Shown: positions 1-11,553 of the stretch, piece after piece
Layout: each line of letters begins with the position of its first letter
Numbering within the stretch: position 1 is the first letter of the stretch
Source: Golubevia sp. BC0850
Taxonomy: Eukaryota; Basidiomycota; Exobasidiomycetes; Golubeviales; Golubeviaceae
Assembly: GCA_012976225.1 (NCBI GenBank)
Contig: JAAVVG010000023.1
Span: 186,001-250,000, forward strand
DNA: 64,000 nt
Direction: 5' to 3'
Notes under the pieces: generated by a model
Databases searched by the model: none
Told to the model about the DNA's origin: nothing
Seen by the model: only the letters and a program-made list of their open reading frames with translations
Translations under genes and position numbers: made by a program

Positions 1-1703
1 TACTCTGAGTCCGAGAGAAGAGCAGCTTTCCAAGCATCCTCGATTTCCGAAGAGACAGGAGAAAGATCGGAGGATTTGGATTGATAGTCGACTAGGTAGG
101 TATGAAGTTGTTGAGCATTGATTCTCAAAGACCTTAATAGTCTGTCTGCATGAGCTGGTTCCGAGGTGAAAAGTTCCGGGATGACAGCTCCTAGAGAGTT
201 GAAAGGAACTGGAAGTCCCAGGAGGAGAGAGAGAGTTGGGACTAGATCGATTTGAGGGACCGACCGATGAAGGGAAAATGGAGGAGATGGTAAAGGAGAG
301 AAAGGGAGGTAGTTCGGAATCATGTCTGAAGATGGTAGGTCTTGTAGAATGGATCGTAGTGGTGCTTGATCCTCTGCTGATTGCGTCGTAGCAGATGAGA
401 ACTCTCCCTCTCGTTTCGAATAGATCCAGAGTCCGGCTCCAACTTCCAGTTCACCTTCACCTCCATGATCCCCAGTTGCATCCATTCCATGATCTCCAAT
501 TAGAATGAACAGAGTTTCTTCGTCCATCAGTTCGACAACCGTCTTGATGAGCTCGTTCATCTCTTGAAGCTTCGTAGCCATCTTTGGGTGTGAAGCGCCG
601 AATCGATGTCCTACGTGGTCCACGCCTAGAGTATGAGCTACCAGAAGTGACCAATCCTGGCTGAGCTCCAAATTGAAGTTAGGAGAAGATGGATCCAGTA
701 TGGAGAAGAGCTTTTCCCTGACACCGTTGTCTACCGTATCTAGATCCTCCACGTTGAAGCTACTGAATGGCCAGGACATGTGACTGTCGAACATTGAAGG
801 AAAGACTGCTTCCCACGTATCGTCTCCCATCAGAGCCAATCCGGATTTCTCACTCTCTCTATTCCTCATTTCTCTGCTTCGTAGCTGACCTAGCCAATTG
901 TCCTCAGCGATCGTTCCAGCTCCAAAGTTTGCTCCTGCGTCGATGAAGGTAGGTAGGGTTCCAGTAGTTAAACCTTTCAATCGTTGAAGAGTAGTAGTTG
1001 GTGCGTCCGCTAAGAAATGAGATAAGAAGGAAGATCCTGGTCCAGAAGAATCCAACTCGGATGGGATTGTAAGGTGACCATGAAGGTTTGAATCTGGAGT
1101 CCAACTAGAAGTATTTGAAGGGATTGGAGAGATCATATCCCATCGAAGAGCATCTATTAGGAAGAAGATTGTCTTGTTGTACTTCTTTGGTAGAGTACAT
1201 TCCTTTCCATCTTCGAGAACTTGATTCCATTCCTTGTACCAAATCTCGTCCTTCTTCTCACTTGATGGAGGAAGAGGTGGAGTCCAATCCTGTACCGGCT
1301 CACTCGAACAGGTTGCGATGCCTGTCAGTTCTCGTCGTGTTAATAGGAATCCAGAGGAGAAGAGATAGAATCCTGTGAGATGAGCCACCAGCAGGAAAGC
1401 TAGAATCGAGAGGAGGGAGAAGACTGGACGATGGATAGGTCTGGGAGGTGGACCTAAAGCTGCTAATCTATCCCTTTCTTCAGCTTCTGTTGTGTCGGTT
1501 GAAGAGGAAGATCCGGAGGAGGCAGAATCCGACCTTGGTCGAGGCGAAGGAGTGGGAGCTGCTGCTGGCAGTTTGGCTGGTAGAGGAAGGAGCTTCGACT
1601 GTCTTTGTGGCTGAGACTGAGAGCCAACTCCTGCTTGAGCTGTAGTAGCACCTCTTTTGATGTCCTCTGGAGTTGGACCAGGAGCCAACTTGGATCCAAC
1701 CAT
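1..1703 (-). CDS. GPI13: GPI ethanolamine phosphate transferase 3 (PIG-O/Gpi13), 3' end beyond the window
   Basis: Adds phosphoethanolamine to the third mannose of the GPI-anchor precursor on the lumenal face of the ER. The frame is open without introns from the ATG at 1703 to the window edge. Visible in order: a Pro/Ser-rich cytosolic N-terminus, one membrane segment near residues 95-118, the alkaline-phosphatase-fold motif FLIDALRWD near 181, LPTFIDAGANFGAG, HTLGVDHVGHRFG, LIGDHGMDATGDHGGEGE (metal-binding Asp/His) and VPQIDLVPTLSLLLGLPVPF. The DHVGHR and IGDHGM...GDHGG signatures and the PQIDLVPTLSLLLGLP block are typical of PIG-O/Gpi13. The C-terminal multi-pass membrane part lies off the left edge, so length cannot be judged. 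No other ATG lies just upstream in frame. Confidence 0.93.
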   Translation of the reverse strand, partial: MVGSKLAPGPTPEDIKRGATTAQAGVGSQSQPQRQSKLLPLPAKLPAAAPTPSPRPRSDSASSGSSSSTDTTEAEERDRLAALGPPPRPIHRPVFSLLSILAFLLVAHLTGFYLFSSGFLLTRRELTGIATCSSEPVQDWTPPLPPSSEKKDEIWYKEWNQVLEDGKECTLPKKYNKTIFFLIDALRWDMISPIPSNTSSWTPDSNLHGHLTIPSELDSSGPGSSFLSHFLADAPTTTLQRLKGLTTGTLPTFIDAGANFGAGTIAEDNWLGQLRSREMRNRESEKSGLALMGDDTWEAVFPSMFDSHMSWPFSSFNVEDLDTVDNGVREKLFSILDPSSPNFNLELSQDWSLLVAHTLGVDHVGHRFGASHPKMATKLQEMNELIKTVVELMDEETLFILIGDHGMDATGDHGGEGELEVGAGLWIYSKREGEFSSATTQSAEDQAPLRSILQDLPSSDMIPNYLPFSPLPSPPFSLHRSVPQIDLVPTLSLLLGLPVPFNSLGAVIPELFTSEPAHADRLLRSLRINAQQLHTYLVDYQSKSSDLSPVSSEIEDAWKAALLSDSE

Positions 1704-4655
1704 GGTTTGAAATCTCTAGAAGGTTCGAAGTTCGTGAAATTGGTAAGAGCGATGGAGTTCGACCAGAGGGATGAGATGCGGTGAAGTAGGAGTGTGAGAA
1801 AGTTTGTGTGATCAGTGAAGAATTGAAGATTATCCAGGCTCGAGCAAGGGAAGTAGAGAGAGGAGAAGAGGGAAGAAGGTATCTTTTTCTACTCCACTGT
1901 AATGGCAGTCGAACGCCCGGCTAAGGTTCCTCACTCACCTCTGCACGATCTTCTTTCTACACCTGAAAGTCTTCAGTGTCGATTCAGTTATTGGAAGAGG
2001 GTCAATTAGAAGACGAGTTGAGGGAAGGATGAACAGAGCGCTGTAAAATTTCCTTCCCTTGAACAGTTCCCTTCCAAGTCCAATCCCAGCCACGTGCGAA
2101 CGGAGGTAACCCAAGGAGCGAGCGTGCCTCTGAAAGTTGCAAATTTCAGTTTGATAAGAAATCCGGTGGTGCGCTGGTGTAGATCAAAGGTTGACCGAAG
2201 AGAGGAAAGAGATTAAGGTCGAGGTTCAGATGATGGCCATTGGCCCACGACCCAATGGCAAACATCTTCTCTCGCACCATCACTATTCCACTTCCTGTGA
2301 AAGTTGCATTTCTGACTTTTTGGAACAAACCCCACAAACTCTTGTGAGAACAGAACAGTCAAGGTAAGTAAGAGAGCGATAGAGTAGAAGATTGCTTCGT
2401 TCAAAGTTCAAACTCAACCGCTTTCTTCGTCCTTAGTCGATCTTTTTGCCTCTTTCCAACCTGTTTTGACTTTGAGGCAGTAAAAGATTCAGCCAGTATC
2501 AGTAGTCTCGTCCCTGTAAAGATCGCAATTGGAGCGATTTAGTGATTCATTTGAACATTTGAGAGTCGAGGGTAGAGGATCGAGAATCCTCACCTTGACA
2601 AGCATCGAATCGTCTCAGTAAATGTATGCTTGGCGGGTTGAATCCTAAGAGAACTTACCTGATCGTCTACCAGAACGAGAAGAGGTACTGACTTTCAATT
2701 TCTTGATCCATGCTCTCTTCTTTCAGCATGAAGTCCATGGTGAAGAGCTCGAGGGAAGAGACAGCAAGCTTTGACTCTGTTTAAGAAGAGACGATTCTAC
2801 GTATCATCGAATCATCGAATGGATTAGGAGTGGGTCAAGAAACAAGAGGCGGGGTCAGATTGGAGAGAGGATCGAGAAAGGGGAAGGAGGTAAGTTCATT
2901 AGAGTTGCTTTCTTGTTTCGCTCTCCTGTTCTCTTCTTGGATTTTATGTCTGAATACATGCTCTCTGAGGGAAACGAAGGAAGGAAAGGTGGGCTCTTTG
3001 CTGCCAAGTATAGAGATTTTCCAGATCCTTTTTCCTTGGACGAATTCGATCCTGAAGATCAAGACTTCAGTGAAGGAAGGCTACTATCTATCGTTTATTT
3101 TCTCAAGCATGGTCCTTTCCAATTTGAAGGAGACAGTGTTGCCATCTAGTTCGATAAATTTAGATGGTTTTGAGGCTCTAAACCCTCGTTCACTCGAACT
3201 TTGGAAAGAGGGAATGTGACACGGCCATAGGTGTTCGCATCCTTCTAACTCCAACTTAAATTTAAGAGAACAATTTTTGATCTTCTTGAGGAGCTTCAGC
3301 TTTGGTAGATCTTTTTGGATCCAGTTGGAATTGCCACCTCTTTGGGTTCTGCGTCGCCTTTTCGTCCTCTCGCTATTTCTTGTCCCTTCAGGCCTTTTTT
3401 CCTTCTGTCACCTCGAGTCTATAGACGAAACTAGATCAAGGATGGAATTATGAAACACTCATCCGGTGTCTGCCAAATCAAGCATCAAGCGTTGGCGCGC
3501 CATTTTCAGGGTGTTAAAGTGTTTACTCTGGTTTGAAGCTTGAAGCTCGAAGCTCGAAACCTGCATTTGAAGAACTCGATAAGCCAACTAGTGTGCTCTT
3601 TTACTAGTCTGATTCTATTTATTTGCTACCAACTGTGGAGCTGTAGCTTGGTGTTTCGGTATGCCTTTCTCCGAATCGATTCATTGGTACAGCAGTCGCC
3701 ACCCTGAAGCACACGAGAGACTCTCCCGAATGAAAAGTTTCCAAAAGCGGCAGCTCCTTGGATTTGGACCGAAGACATCAGTTTCTAAACAAGAAGAAGT
3801 TACTGGCAGAACTCTTTCTGGGACCAGCATTTCAACCCGCACTCGGATGCGTCCTCGCGCTTCCACTCTTCCTTGTCCCCTTCTCTTTGTCTTTCCTCGA
3901 TCAATCCATCCAATCAAGCATCAATCATCAAGCATCAAGCAAACATTAGATTAACAAGCTGAGTGTCTAAGTAGAAGCTCCTTCTTTCACATCGCTCTCC
4001 TCCCAAAATAACACCGAATCAACGTGAACTCACAGGAGGTCCCGCAGTCACCGGAGAGTTTCTGGGCCTGCATTTGGAGATTTTGCTTCTCTTCGGAATA
4101 GAGAGCCATTCCGTGTTTCCTGTCTAGAACGAGAACGTTGCCGACCAGAACCAGGCCGCTGTCACGCTGTCACCGTCCCACCAAGAGTGTCTTAGCCTCA
4201 AAGCCCGTCGGATCATCGAATTTACTGGAAGCTGGAAATTGGACGTTTGGACGAAGAAGGAAAAACTCTGTTTAAGATTTACGTAATCTTTTTCAGACCG
4301 AAGAGAAGAGAGTGAAACAAAGTTGAAAGAGCGACCTGACAAACAAACAGAGTCGTCGGTGCCTGAAAATTTTCATTCTCTTTCTCCGAAGAGGCAAGGC
4401 TGGGTTTTCGACTCGAGAATCCTTCTTTTCGAACCGTTTCACCTCCTGAATCCATCCTAGGCCGGGCAAGCACCTAGAACTTGGTTGAGGCTCTGGCTTT
4501 TGGTAATTGAATCCCGTTGGATCTACCTTGAGAAAGGTATAAAAGGGAGAGATGTCTTCCTCTGACTTCTCCCCATCCTCTTCTCTCTCCTCTCCTGTCT
4601 CCTACCTCCACTCTCTTCTACATCCTTCCTCTCTCAACTCCTATCCTAATTCAAG
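1704..4655. other. Long gap with no confident gene
   Basis: About 2.95 kb separate GPI13 from the cell-wall gene. The first part should hold the GPI13 promoter and leader. I find no family match. A 78-codon stretch at 2913-3149 on the plus strand is hydrophilic and acidic (SLDEFDPEDQDFSEG), but I could not link it to other exons. A short degenerate CATCAAG/GCATCAA repeat lies near 3912-3945. The last 120 bases are the promoter and leader of the next gene. Confidence 0.5.
4538..4545 (+). promoter_or_regulatory. TATA box of the cell-wall protein gene
   Basis: TATAAAAG lies 118 bases upstream of the ATG and is followed by a pyrimidine-rich CTC/TCC leader. A strong TATA box is typical of highly or conditionally expressed fungal surface-protein genes. 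Confidence 0.7.
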
Positions 4656-6660
4656 ATGGTCAACTCTCTCATCTCCCTCCTCTCCTTCGTCCAATTGGCT
4701 CTGCTCGTCAGTGCTAGCCCAGCTCAAGATCGCATGGTCCACAAGAGGCAGTCTTCTTCCGGTGCTATCACCACTTCTCAAAGAATCCCTGCTACCAATG
4801 CCATGCTTGGAAAGGTCAACACTCAAACCAGCATCAACGCTGGTGTCAACTACTGGCTATCTGGTTTCAGCACTCACAACACCTTCGGGAACTTGGACGT
4901 TGCTGGAAACCTCATCATTTCCCAGACTGATAGCATCGTCAAGCCCTACGGAGGTATGACAGCCAACTTTGTCGGCTCGAACGCTCAAAGTGAGTAGAGT
5001 CTTTAGGGCAGCATAGCCTTGGGAGCGCAGCTACTCATCTCCTCCCTCCCCCTTGCTTTCTCTCAGATGGAAACCTCAACATCAAATCCGGAGGTTCTAT
5101 CCTTCTCAACGATGTCGAGGCTGTCTCAGCCCCTACCTACGACTGGTACCTAGAGACCATGTCCAACTCTGGATCCATGCAATGGTGTGGTCGCGGAGAC
5201 ACTGGAGGAAGGTGAGTTCCCTCTTCTAATTCACTTTCATCCCTGAACTTTTATCCTGACTCAGTCGGCCCCTTCTCTCTCCTCCTTTTCCAGTACCTAC
5301 CAACTCTACTGTGAATCCAACTGTGTCAACAACGGAGCCATCACCTTCGAACAGGTCAAAGGAAACCTCGGAACCGCCATGGTCTGGAGAAACGATGTTC
5401 TCACTCCATCATCGACCACTCCATCTCAAACCATCACCAACAATGGTGCCTTCATCATGAGATCCGCCCGTGTCGACTTTGTTCAGAACTTCAAGGGTAC
5501 TGGATGTTGGGTCATCGACAACAAGGCCATCATGTACCTTCAAGACGGAGTCGGAGCTTTCCAAAACCCAGCATTCGGTCCTTCCCTCAACGGACAATCC
5601 ATCTCCTTCACCGACGCCACTGGAATCCTCCACATGGATACCGCTGTCTACTCGAAGAGCAGCAATTTCGGAGCCAACATCTACGGCTACCAAGCTGGTA
5701 ACTCGATTGAGTTCTACGAGCTCATCAAGTCCCAATCCTACTCTGGATCCACCCTCACTGTCACCATGGTCTCTGGAAACTCAGTCAAGCTTAACATCGG
5801 TGCCGGATATGATGCCTCCAAGTTCGTAGTCAAGAACAACAGGACCTTCTACGCCAACTTCAACGCCGTCCAATACACTGGTTCAGCCCCTGGCTCCAGC
5901 GCTCCTTCTGTCTGCAACCAGAACGTCGCCGTCTGCTCTGCTCTCACTGGATTCCCATCTACTTCATCTTCGTCAACTGCTGCTCCATCTTCCACCACCG
6001 CCTCTTCCTCAACTGTAGCCCCTTCCAGCACTGTCTCTTCATCTACCCAAGCTCCATCTTCTACAGCCGTCTCTTCATCCACTCAAGCTCCATCAAGCTC
6101 AGTTGGTTCATCCGCCTCAGCCACCGCTTCATCCACCTCAACCTCTTCGGCTCCAGTCTGCTCCACCACCGCAACCTTCCAACAGACCCAAAGCAACTTC
6201 ACCGCTCCAGTCCCAAGAGGTCACTACGGAGAAGGAACCACCTCAGGAGCAGCTGCTTCCGATCCAAGTTATCTTACTTACAAGATCGTGAAGAGCGCCC
6301 AGGAATGTCAAGACTTCTGTGCCTCGATCTCTTCATGCCGCTTCGCCAACGTCTACCAGGATCTTTACCCAGACGGAGAGACCCCAGTCGACCTCACTCC
6401 AGAGACTCAAGCCAAGTACGTCAAGGGTAACCTCTCCTGTGCTGTCTTCTCCAAGTGTCTTCCAGATTCCGCCTTCACGTGAGTACTCAGATCTGCCTTG
6501 TCATCTCATCTCGCCCGTTTGCCAGTGGCTCCCAAACTGACTGCATCTTCTTCTTCTTCACTTCTCTCTATTCTCTCTCATCAGTAACTTCGCTCTTCAG
6601 AACGATCCATCCTACATCACTGACTCCTACGGATTCTGTCGCGGTGACAGCTGTCAATAA
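4656..6660 (+). CDS. Secreted Hyr1-like cell-wall protein with Ser-rich linker and PAN-like C-terminus
   Basis: Exons 4656-4989, 5067-5211, 5294-6478 and 6585-6660 encode 579 residues. A signal peptide (MVNSLISLLSFVQLALLVSA) is followed by a Kex2-type KR site near residue 30. Residues about 45-380 carry the repetitive Asn/Gly/Ser beta-helix character of the fungal hyphally-regulated cell-wall protein domain (for example GNLDVAGNLIISQTD and GAFIMRSARVDF). A Ser/Thr/Ala/Pro linker with two SSSTQAPSS copies is probably O-glycosylated. The last roughly 120 residues form a Cys-rich PAN/apple-like module (ECQDFCASISSCRFANVY, LSCAVFSKCL, SYGFCRGDSC). No C-terminal GPI signal is seen, so the protein may be secreted or disulphide-held in the wall. 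Adhesion is an inference from the family. Confidence 0.85.
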
Positions 6661-6998
6661 ATAGCCAATGTTCGCTCCTTAACATCCACACTCTTTCTTT
6701 CGATTCCTTCTTAATAATTGGGCGCACGTTCCCTTCTCCTGCTTTTACTTTGCTTTCTTGTTAATCTTCATATCTCTTTTTCTGCCTAGAGCACCGGGTC
6801 ATAGAATATCACCTTTATCATCATTTGCGGTTGGTCTTCTGGAGTCTGTCGAGGCAGGTGGCAAACCAACACCATCGAGATTCAAAAGGTCTCACATTCT
6901 AGTTCACGTTTATTGTCGGTCAGAAAAAGCATTGATTTTCGATTCGGTTTGGTGTCGACTTCTGATAGAGATGGGCAAGAGCCGAGTGCACGAGGATC
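6661..6998. other. Convergent 3' regions
   Basis: T-rich spacer between the stop codons of the cell-wall gene and the amidase gene. It presumably holds both 3' UTRs. I see no gene in it. Confidence 0.5.
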
Positions 6999-9424
6999 TC
7001 ATCGAAGACCACCCTCTAGAATTTCCAAGGCAGCGAACAGTATCTGATGACACCAGAGTGGCGAGGCCAGAGTTAAGAGAAGAAGGGGAAGGAGGAGGAA
7101 AGGCAAATTGTCAGGAAAATGAAACGACAGTGACGCGAACTGTTTCGCTTCTTGAATCCCACTCACCTCTTCTTCAAATCTTCTCCCAATTAACTGTAGA
7201 CCAACATCGATACCATCGAACTCCTTCATGTTTTCCAACCATTCCTTCCTAATATTCCTATCCTGCTCGTTCAAACCACCATTCCTGTAATCCTCCAATC
7301 CCTTTTCTCCCAACCATTCCACCTCTTCTTTGCAATTGGAGACGATTCCACTAGGAAAGCTGACACTCGGCCAATCAAGTAAATTCCAGAAGCTAGTATA
7401 GCCCCAATACTTAGTGGTTTCCACCCCTTCTTTAGCTTGAAGTTCCCATTCTCCAGATTGAGACTTGGAGAGAGAAGAGCAGTAAGAAACTCTGGGAGCG
7501 CTGCCGATGCTTCCTGGACCCAAGAGAAAATTGACTCCAAGCTCATTGAACCAGGCGAAAAGCTTCTTCTTGAAGTTTTCGCGTTTGAGAGAGATAGCCC
7601 ACATCTCGGGTGGAGAGTGAGATTTGACGGGACCGGCCAGCATGTGGGCAGTCAAGGGGTGAAGAGGTTCTCGGGTGGCAGCGGCTAAAGAGCGAATCAG
7701 AAGACCCGAGTCGAGGAAACTAGATAATTTGGAATGAAGAATGAGATGGGCAATGAGGACGGAAGCGAAAGATGATGTCAATAGAGTGCAAGATGATAAA
7801 ATCCTTTCTCCTCCTAACCTAAAATTTGCTTCACCATACAGTTTTCAACTCACTAGAGCTCTCTAATCAACTCCCAACCTTCTCGACTGAAATCTCCCAG
7901 CTTTTCCAGATCAATCTCGACAATTTCTACCTTATCACTTTTCTCCAACTTCTCTTTCCAGATTTTCATAGCTCTCATGACATTTGGATGAGGCAATACA
8001 TTCCCGTCATTCTCTAACCAAGCGATCCTAAGCTTCTTTCCAGCTTCTACTTCTCCTTTAAGTCGGTCTTTAGCTTCAAAGTCCCAGGGAATCTTTAAGG
8101 TTGTTGAATCCTTCTGCCAAATTCCATCGTCTGAAGTTCCGATGATAGTTTTGATGCCTAGTTCTACGTCTCTAGCACTTGTTCCGAAAAACCCTGCAGT
8201 TCCGATGACACCCTCATTTCCAGGCATAGTAGATCTGAAACCACTGCTTGGGAATCTTCCAATCGTACTTCTAAGACCGTAAAGACCCGTTGAAGAAGAG
8301 GGTTGTCGGACAGAACCTCCTATGTCCGTTCCTATTCCAAGTAAACTTCCTCCAGATGCGACTAAAGCTGCTTCTCCACCTGAAGAGCCTCCGGCGGAGA
8401 GGCTTGGGGAGTGAGGGTTTAGAGTGACTCCTGGAGACGACGAAGAGGGAAAGGGAAGGAGTGAGATTTCTCTTGGTCAGAAAGACAACCAAGAAATACA
8501 ATGCGTTCGAAAAGTGATGTAGAACATCAATTGTGACTTTCCCCAAAGGTTAGAATTAGTTTCAAGCTGCATGACCCTGTTTGAAAGAGGGAGAAGGAAT
8601 GTCAGTGGAGAGAGCTCGTATTCTTCAAGCTCATTCAAGTTTCCGGATCAGAACGGTACTCACGACTGCGGCATAGTAGTCTTACAGTATAACAAACCTC
8701 CTAATTCTTTCAATTTCTCCACCACAGGTGCATCTTTCAAAGCAGCATGTCCACCTTGACCTTCTGTCAAAAGGTATTTCAAACCTTCATCGATTTCTTC
8801 TCCCATTTCTTCGACAACATTTAACCTGCTCTTCTCATCCAACACATCATAAATGAAACCTCTTTGATTACCCCTCCCTTTGATCCCGATGTGCCCTTTG
8901 ATAGAAACAGGAAGGCCGAACAAGGGTAGAGACTCTATCTTCTTCTTGGAGGCTTCGTCTCCTTTTAACGAATTTGCTACTAAGTCATCATAAGATTGGG
9001 CGATCGATAAAGAGAGCTCCGGAAAGAAATCTGATAGACAACCAGTAGTCTTGTGAGATAACAAAGCCATAGAACCAAAGTGTTCAAGTACTTTAATGAC
9101 AGATATCGTTCCAGTCTTCATGCGTTGGATGAGCTTCGTTGCATCTAAGCCTGGAATGCTATCGTCCAGTGCAGCTAAGAGCGGATCATCCGGATTTGAT
9201 AGCTTGTATTCTTTTAGCAATGTTGCGAAAGGTTTAGAGGATGGAGTTGAAGGTGGAGAGTAGCTTGAATCTTGATCCAAAGATAGGAGATGCCGGTTGA
9301 AGAAACCCAGACTTTGAGACAAAGGATGAGAATAATCTTGGTCCAGCTTTTGAAGTTTACGATGTTCAGATGCTGCTTTGATGTAAGAGGAAGAAATTGG
9401 GGAAGAACGGAAATCGATTGACAT
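6999..9424 (-). CDS. Amidase (amidase-signature family, acetamidase/FAAH-like)
   Basis: Hydrolyses carboxamides. Exons, reading downwards: 9424-8664, 8576-8542, 8430-7854, 7719-7167 and 7043-6999, giving 656 residues. The Ser-cisSer-Lys triad is visible: Lys in SIKGHIGIKG, Ser in SAGGSSGGEAALVASG, and Ser in GIGTDIGGSVRQPS. KTTMPQ precedes VMQLETNSNLWG, as in acetamidases. The length is somewhat above the usual 540-600 residues. The substrate cannot be told from sequence. Intron 2 (8541 down to 8431) opens with GAAAGT instead of GT, although the frame joins perfectly across it to LWGVTLNP. This is either a rare GA-AG intron, a damaged donor or an assembly error. The gene faces the arrestin-like gene across 100 bases. 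Confidence 0.85.
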
Positions 9425-9524
9425 CTTAGAAGTTATCAGTGGGTGGAAGGGAACGATCGAAGGAGAGGGAGAATCTTTTGATTATTTGATTCTTTTCTTC
9501 TCGACCCATCTTTCTTCTCACAAC
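9425..9524. promoter_or_regulatory. Compact bidirectional promoter between amidase and arrestin-like genes
   Basis: Only 100 bases separate the two divergent start codons. The stretch is pyrimidine-rich on the plus strand (TTCTTTTCTTC, TTTCTTCTCACAAC) with no TATA box that I can see. Both transcripts must start within it or inside the neighbouring gene, so co-regulation is possible. Confidence 0.6.
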
Positions 9525-11259
9525 ATGAAGTTGAGTATCACAACTAATTCAGCTGCGCTGATAATCTTCCCATCACAAAATGGAGAAGGAGAAGAAGGAG
9601 CTGGAATAAAGACCTTCATCGTTGGAATTCATCTCGATGTGCCAGAAGATGCATCTTCGAGAACGATCACTAGTCTCGGTGTCACCTTGAACTCTTATGA
9701 ATCTTTGGGTGTGAGTATAATCAACAAATTTAAGTTACCATTGACTTGATTTGGCTTCTCCAGAAGAAAGAGCGGTGTGACTGATCCATTTCTTCTTCTC
9801 TTCAGCAGTTCCCGAAAGGTGGATTCGAAACAAAGGAACTCTTGACCAATAAGATAGATATACCAGATACAGTTGGACTTCAAGTACATCCAGGAATGCC
9901 ATATCAGTAAGTCGTAGAGCTGCATCGAGGTCAGAACGGACTTCTCATCTGTGTGAGTCATGACTCACTCCCTTGAATTTCTCTCCTTCAGCTGGCAAGT
10001 CTACTTCGAAATCGATAACAACGAGACACCCTATCAGAGAAGTCGCTTCGGGGCCGTCAAGACTGAGCTGAAAGTTAAAATGACGTTTTCTGGCCTGCTT
10101 TCAAAAAGCGTTACAAAAAATAAGTTTCTTTTCGTCACTGCCAGCCATTCGAAAGACGTCGACCTGGCCCTCTCTCATTCTAGGGTTAATCGTTCTTTTG
10201 CAGAAGGGTTAGGCCCCGTTTTCACTTCAACGTCCTCTCAGAACTTATCGGTTGGAGGTTACATTCGCTTCGGTTTATCCCTACCCAATTCAGATCCTAC
10301 CCTAAAGCTCCTCAACTTGGAGCTGACTCTCATTCAGAATGCCACCATCAAGTCTAGATCATCAGATAAATTAGAAATTGCAAACCCAGTGAGGCTTTCT
10401 TTGTTAGTGGTGGATGGTGAATCGATGGAGAAGAGGCAACCTTTGTCTAGAACAGAAGAGGTCCTGGAGCTTCAGCGTAGATCTTCGAGTCTCAAAAGCC
10501 AAGGCTTCGAAAACGACTGGGTAGCTAGAATTCCGGATGACAATTCCGCGAGGCGAGTAACGAGTCAGGTCTCGGTCAATCGTTCGAGAAATGTTGTTCT
10601 TTCGCTATCAATTGACATCCTCCTTTCTTCCTTTTCAATTTAGGCCATCTCACGTGCCTGGCTCTAGAGATGCAATTGTTTTCACTCATACAATGGAGTA
10701 TACAATAATCTACTCTTTTGTGGAAGGTGGAGAGCCAAAGACTCTTCGACACACGGCCCGGTGGCCGATCATCCTTCCTTCTTGCGCTCTTAGATTCCAT
10801 TCTTTGAAACTTCCGCGGTACTCTTTCCAAGATCCAAATCCAGTCCCGCATGTTCCTCGGGACGTCTACGAGGGAACGAATCTGCACGAATCGTGAGTTT
10901 TGATCTCTGAAGCCCTCTCGTCGCTTGTTACGTCCTTAGATTTCTCATCCACTTCCGTTCCTTCCCTTTTCTAATCAGACATACCCAATGTGCTTGCGGA
11001 GAAACCATAAATACGTGAGTTCTTTTGGGTCTAGTCTTTCCCTTCGCACACGCACCAACAATTCTCACTGTCTCCTTTGAACTCCAGCCTTCTCTCTTAC
11101 GAGGATGAAGTAGATTTATCCTCAGGTGGACCCTATACTTCAACAGCCATGCTTTCAGAGCTTCGAGAAATTAGTGGAAGCGGAACTAGTCCAATTCCTC
11201 TGAGCTCAACAAACTCGAGGGATGAAGAGGGTTCTAGACTTCCGGGGAAATTGTATTGA
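9525..11259 (+). CDS. Arrestin-like (Ig-like E-set fold) protein of the basidiomycete type
   Basis: Exons 9525-9710, 9806-9906, 9992-10552, 10644-10892, 10979-11014 and 11088-11259 encode 434 residues. An N-terminal arrestin-like beta-sandwich can be traced (HPGMPYHWQVYFEIDNNETP). The second half has a C-domain signature (GSRDAIVFTHTMEYTIIYSF, then RWPIILPSCALRFHSL) and HTQCACGET. Fungal arrestin-related proteins usually adapt ubiquitin ligases to membrane transporters. I see no PPxY motif here, so that role is not shown. Intron 3 has a GC donor (GCGAGT at 10553). Exon 5 is only 36 bases. Confidence 0.7.
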
Positions 11260-11553
11260 AAACGGAACGTTTACTTTTCTTCATTTGTACTTATGAAATG
11301 GTGACTCATCTCATTTACCTCACCCATCCAAGGAATAGTCAGTTTTTTTTGCGGGAACAAGCACAACAGTTCATCTTCATCTCTAGCGTCTGAATTGTAG
11401 ACAGGATTATAGTTACAGAGGATTCAGCCAATGGTTCGAGAGTTGCGAAAGCTCTAATTGATGTTGATGAGTTAGAAACGTTGGTTGGATTTGCAGAAAA
11501 GACTTGAAAGATGGGAAATTGAAGATCTTTTGAAGTTAGGTGAACATCCAATT

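Noticed and set aside
3536-3565. Repeated GAAGCT units as an inverted repeat or element end
   Set aside because: Too short and isolated, with no second copy or flanking duplication.
5409-5735. 108-codon minus-strand frame inside the cell-wall gene
   Set aside because: Mirror of the Ser/Thr codon bias on the coding strand; no family match.
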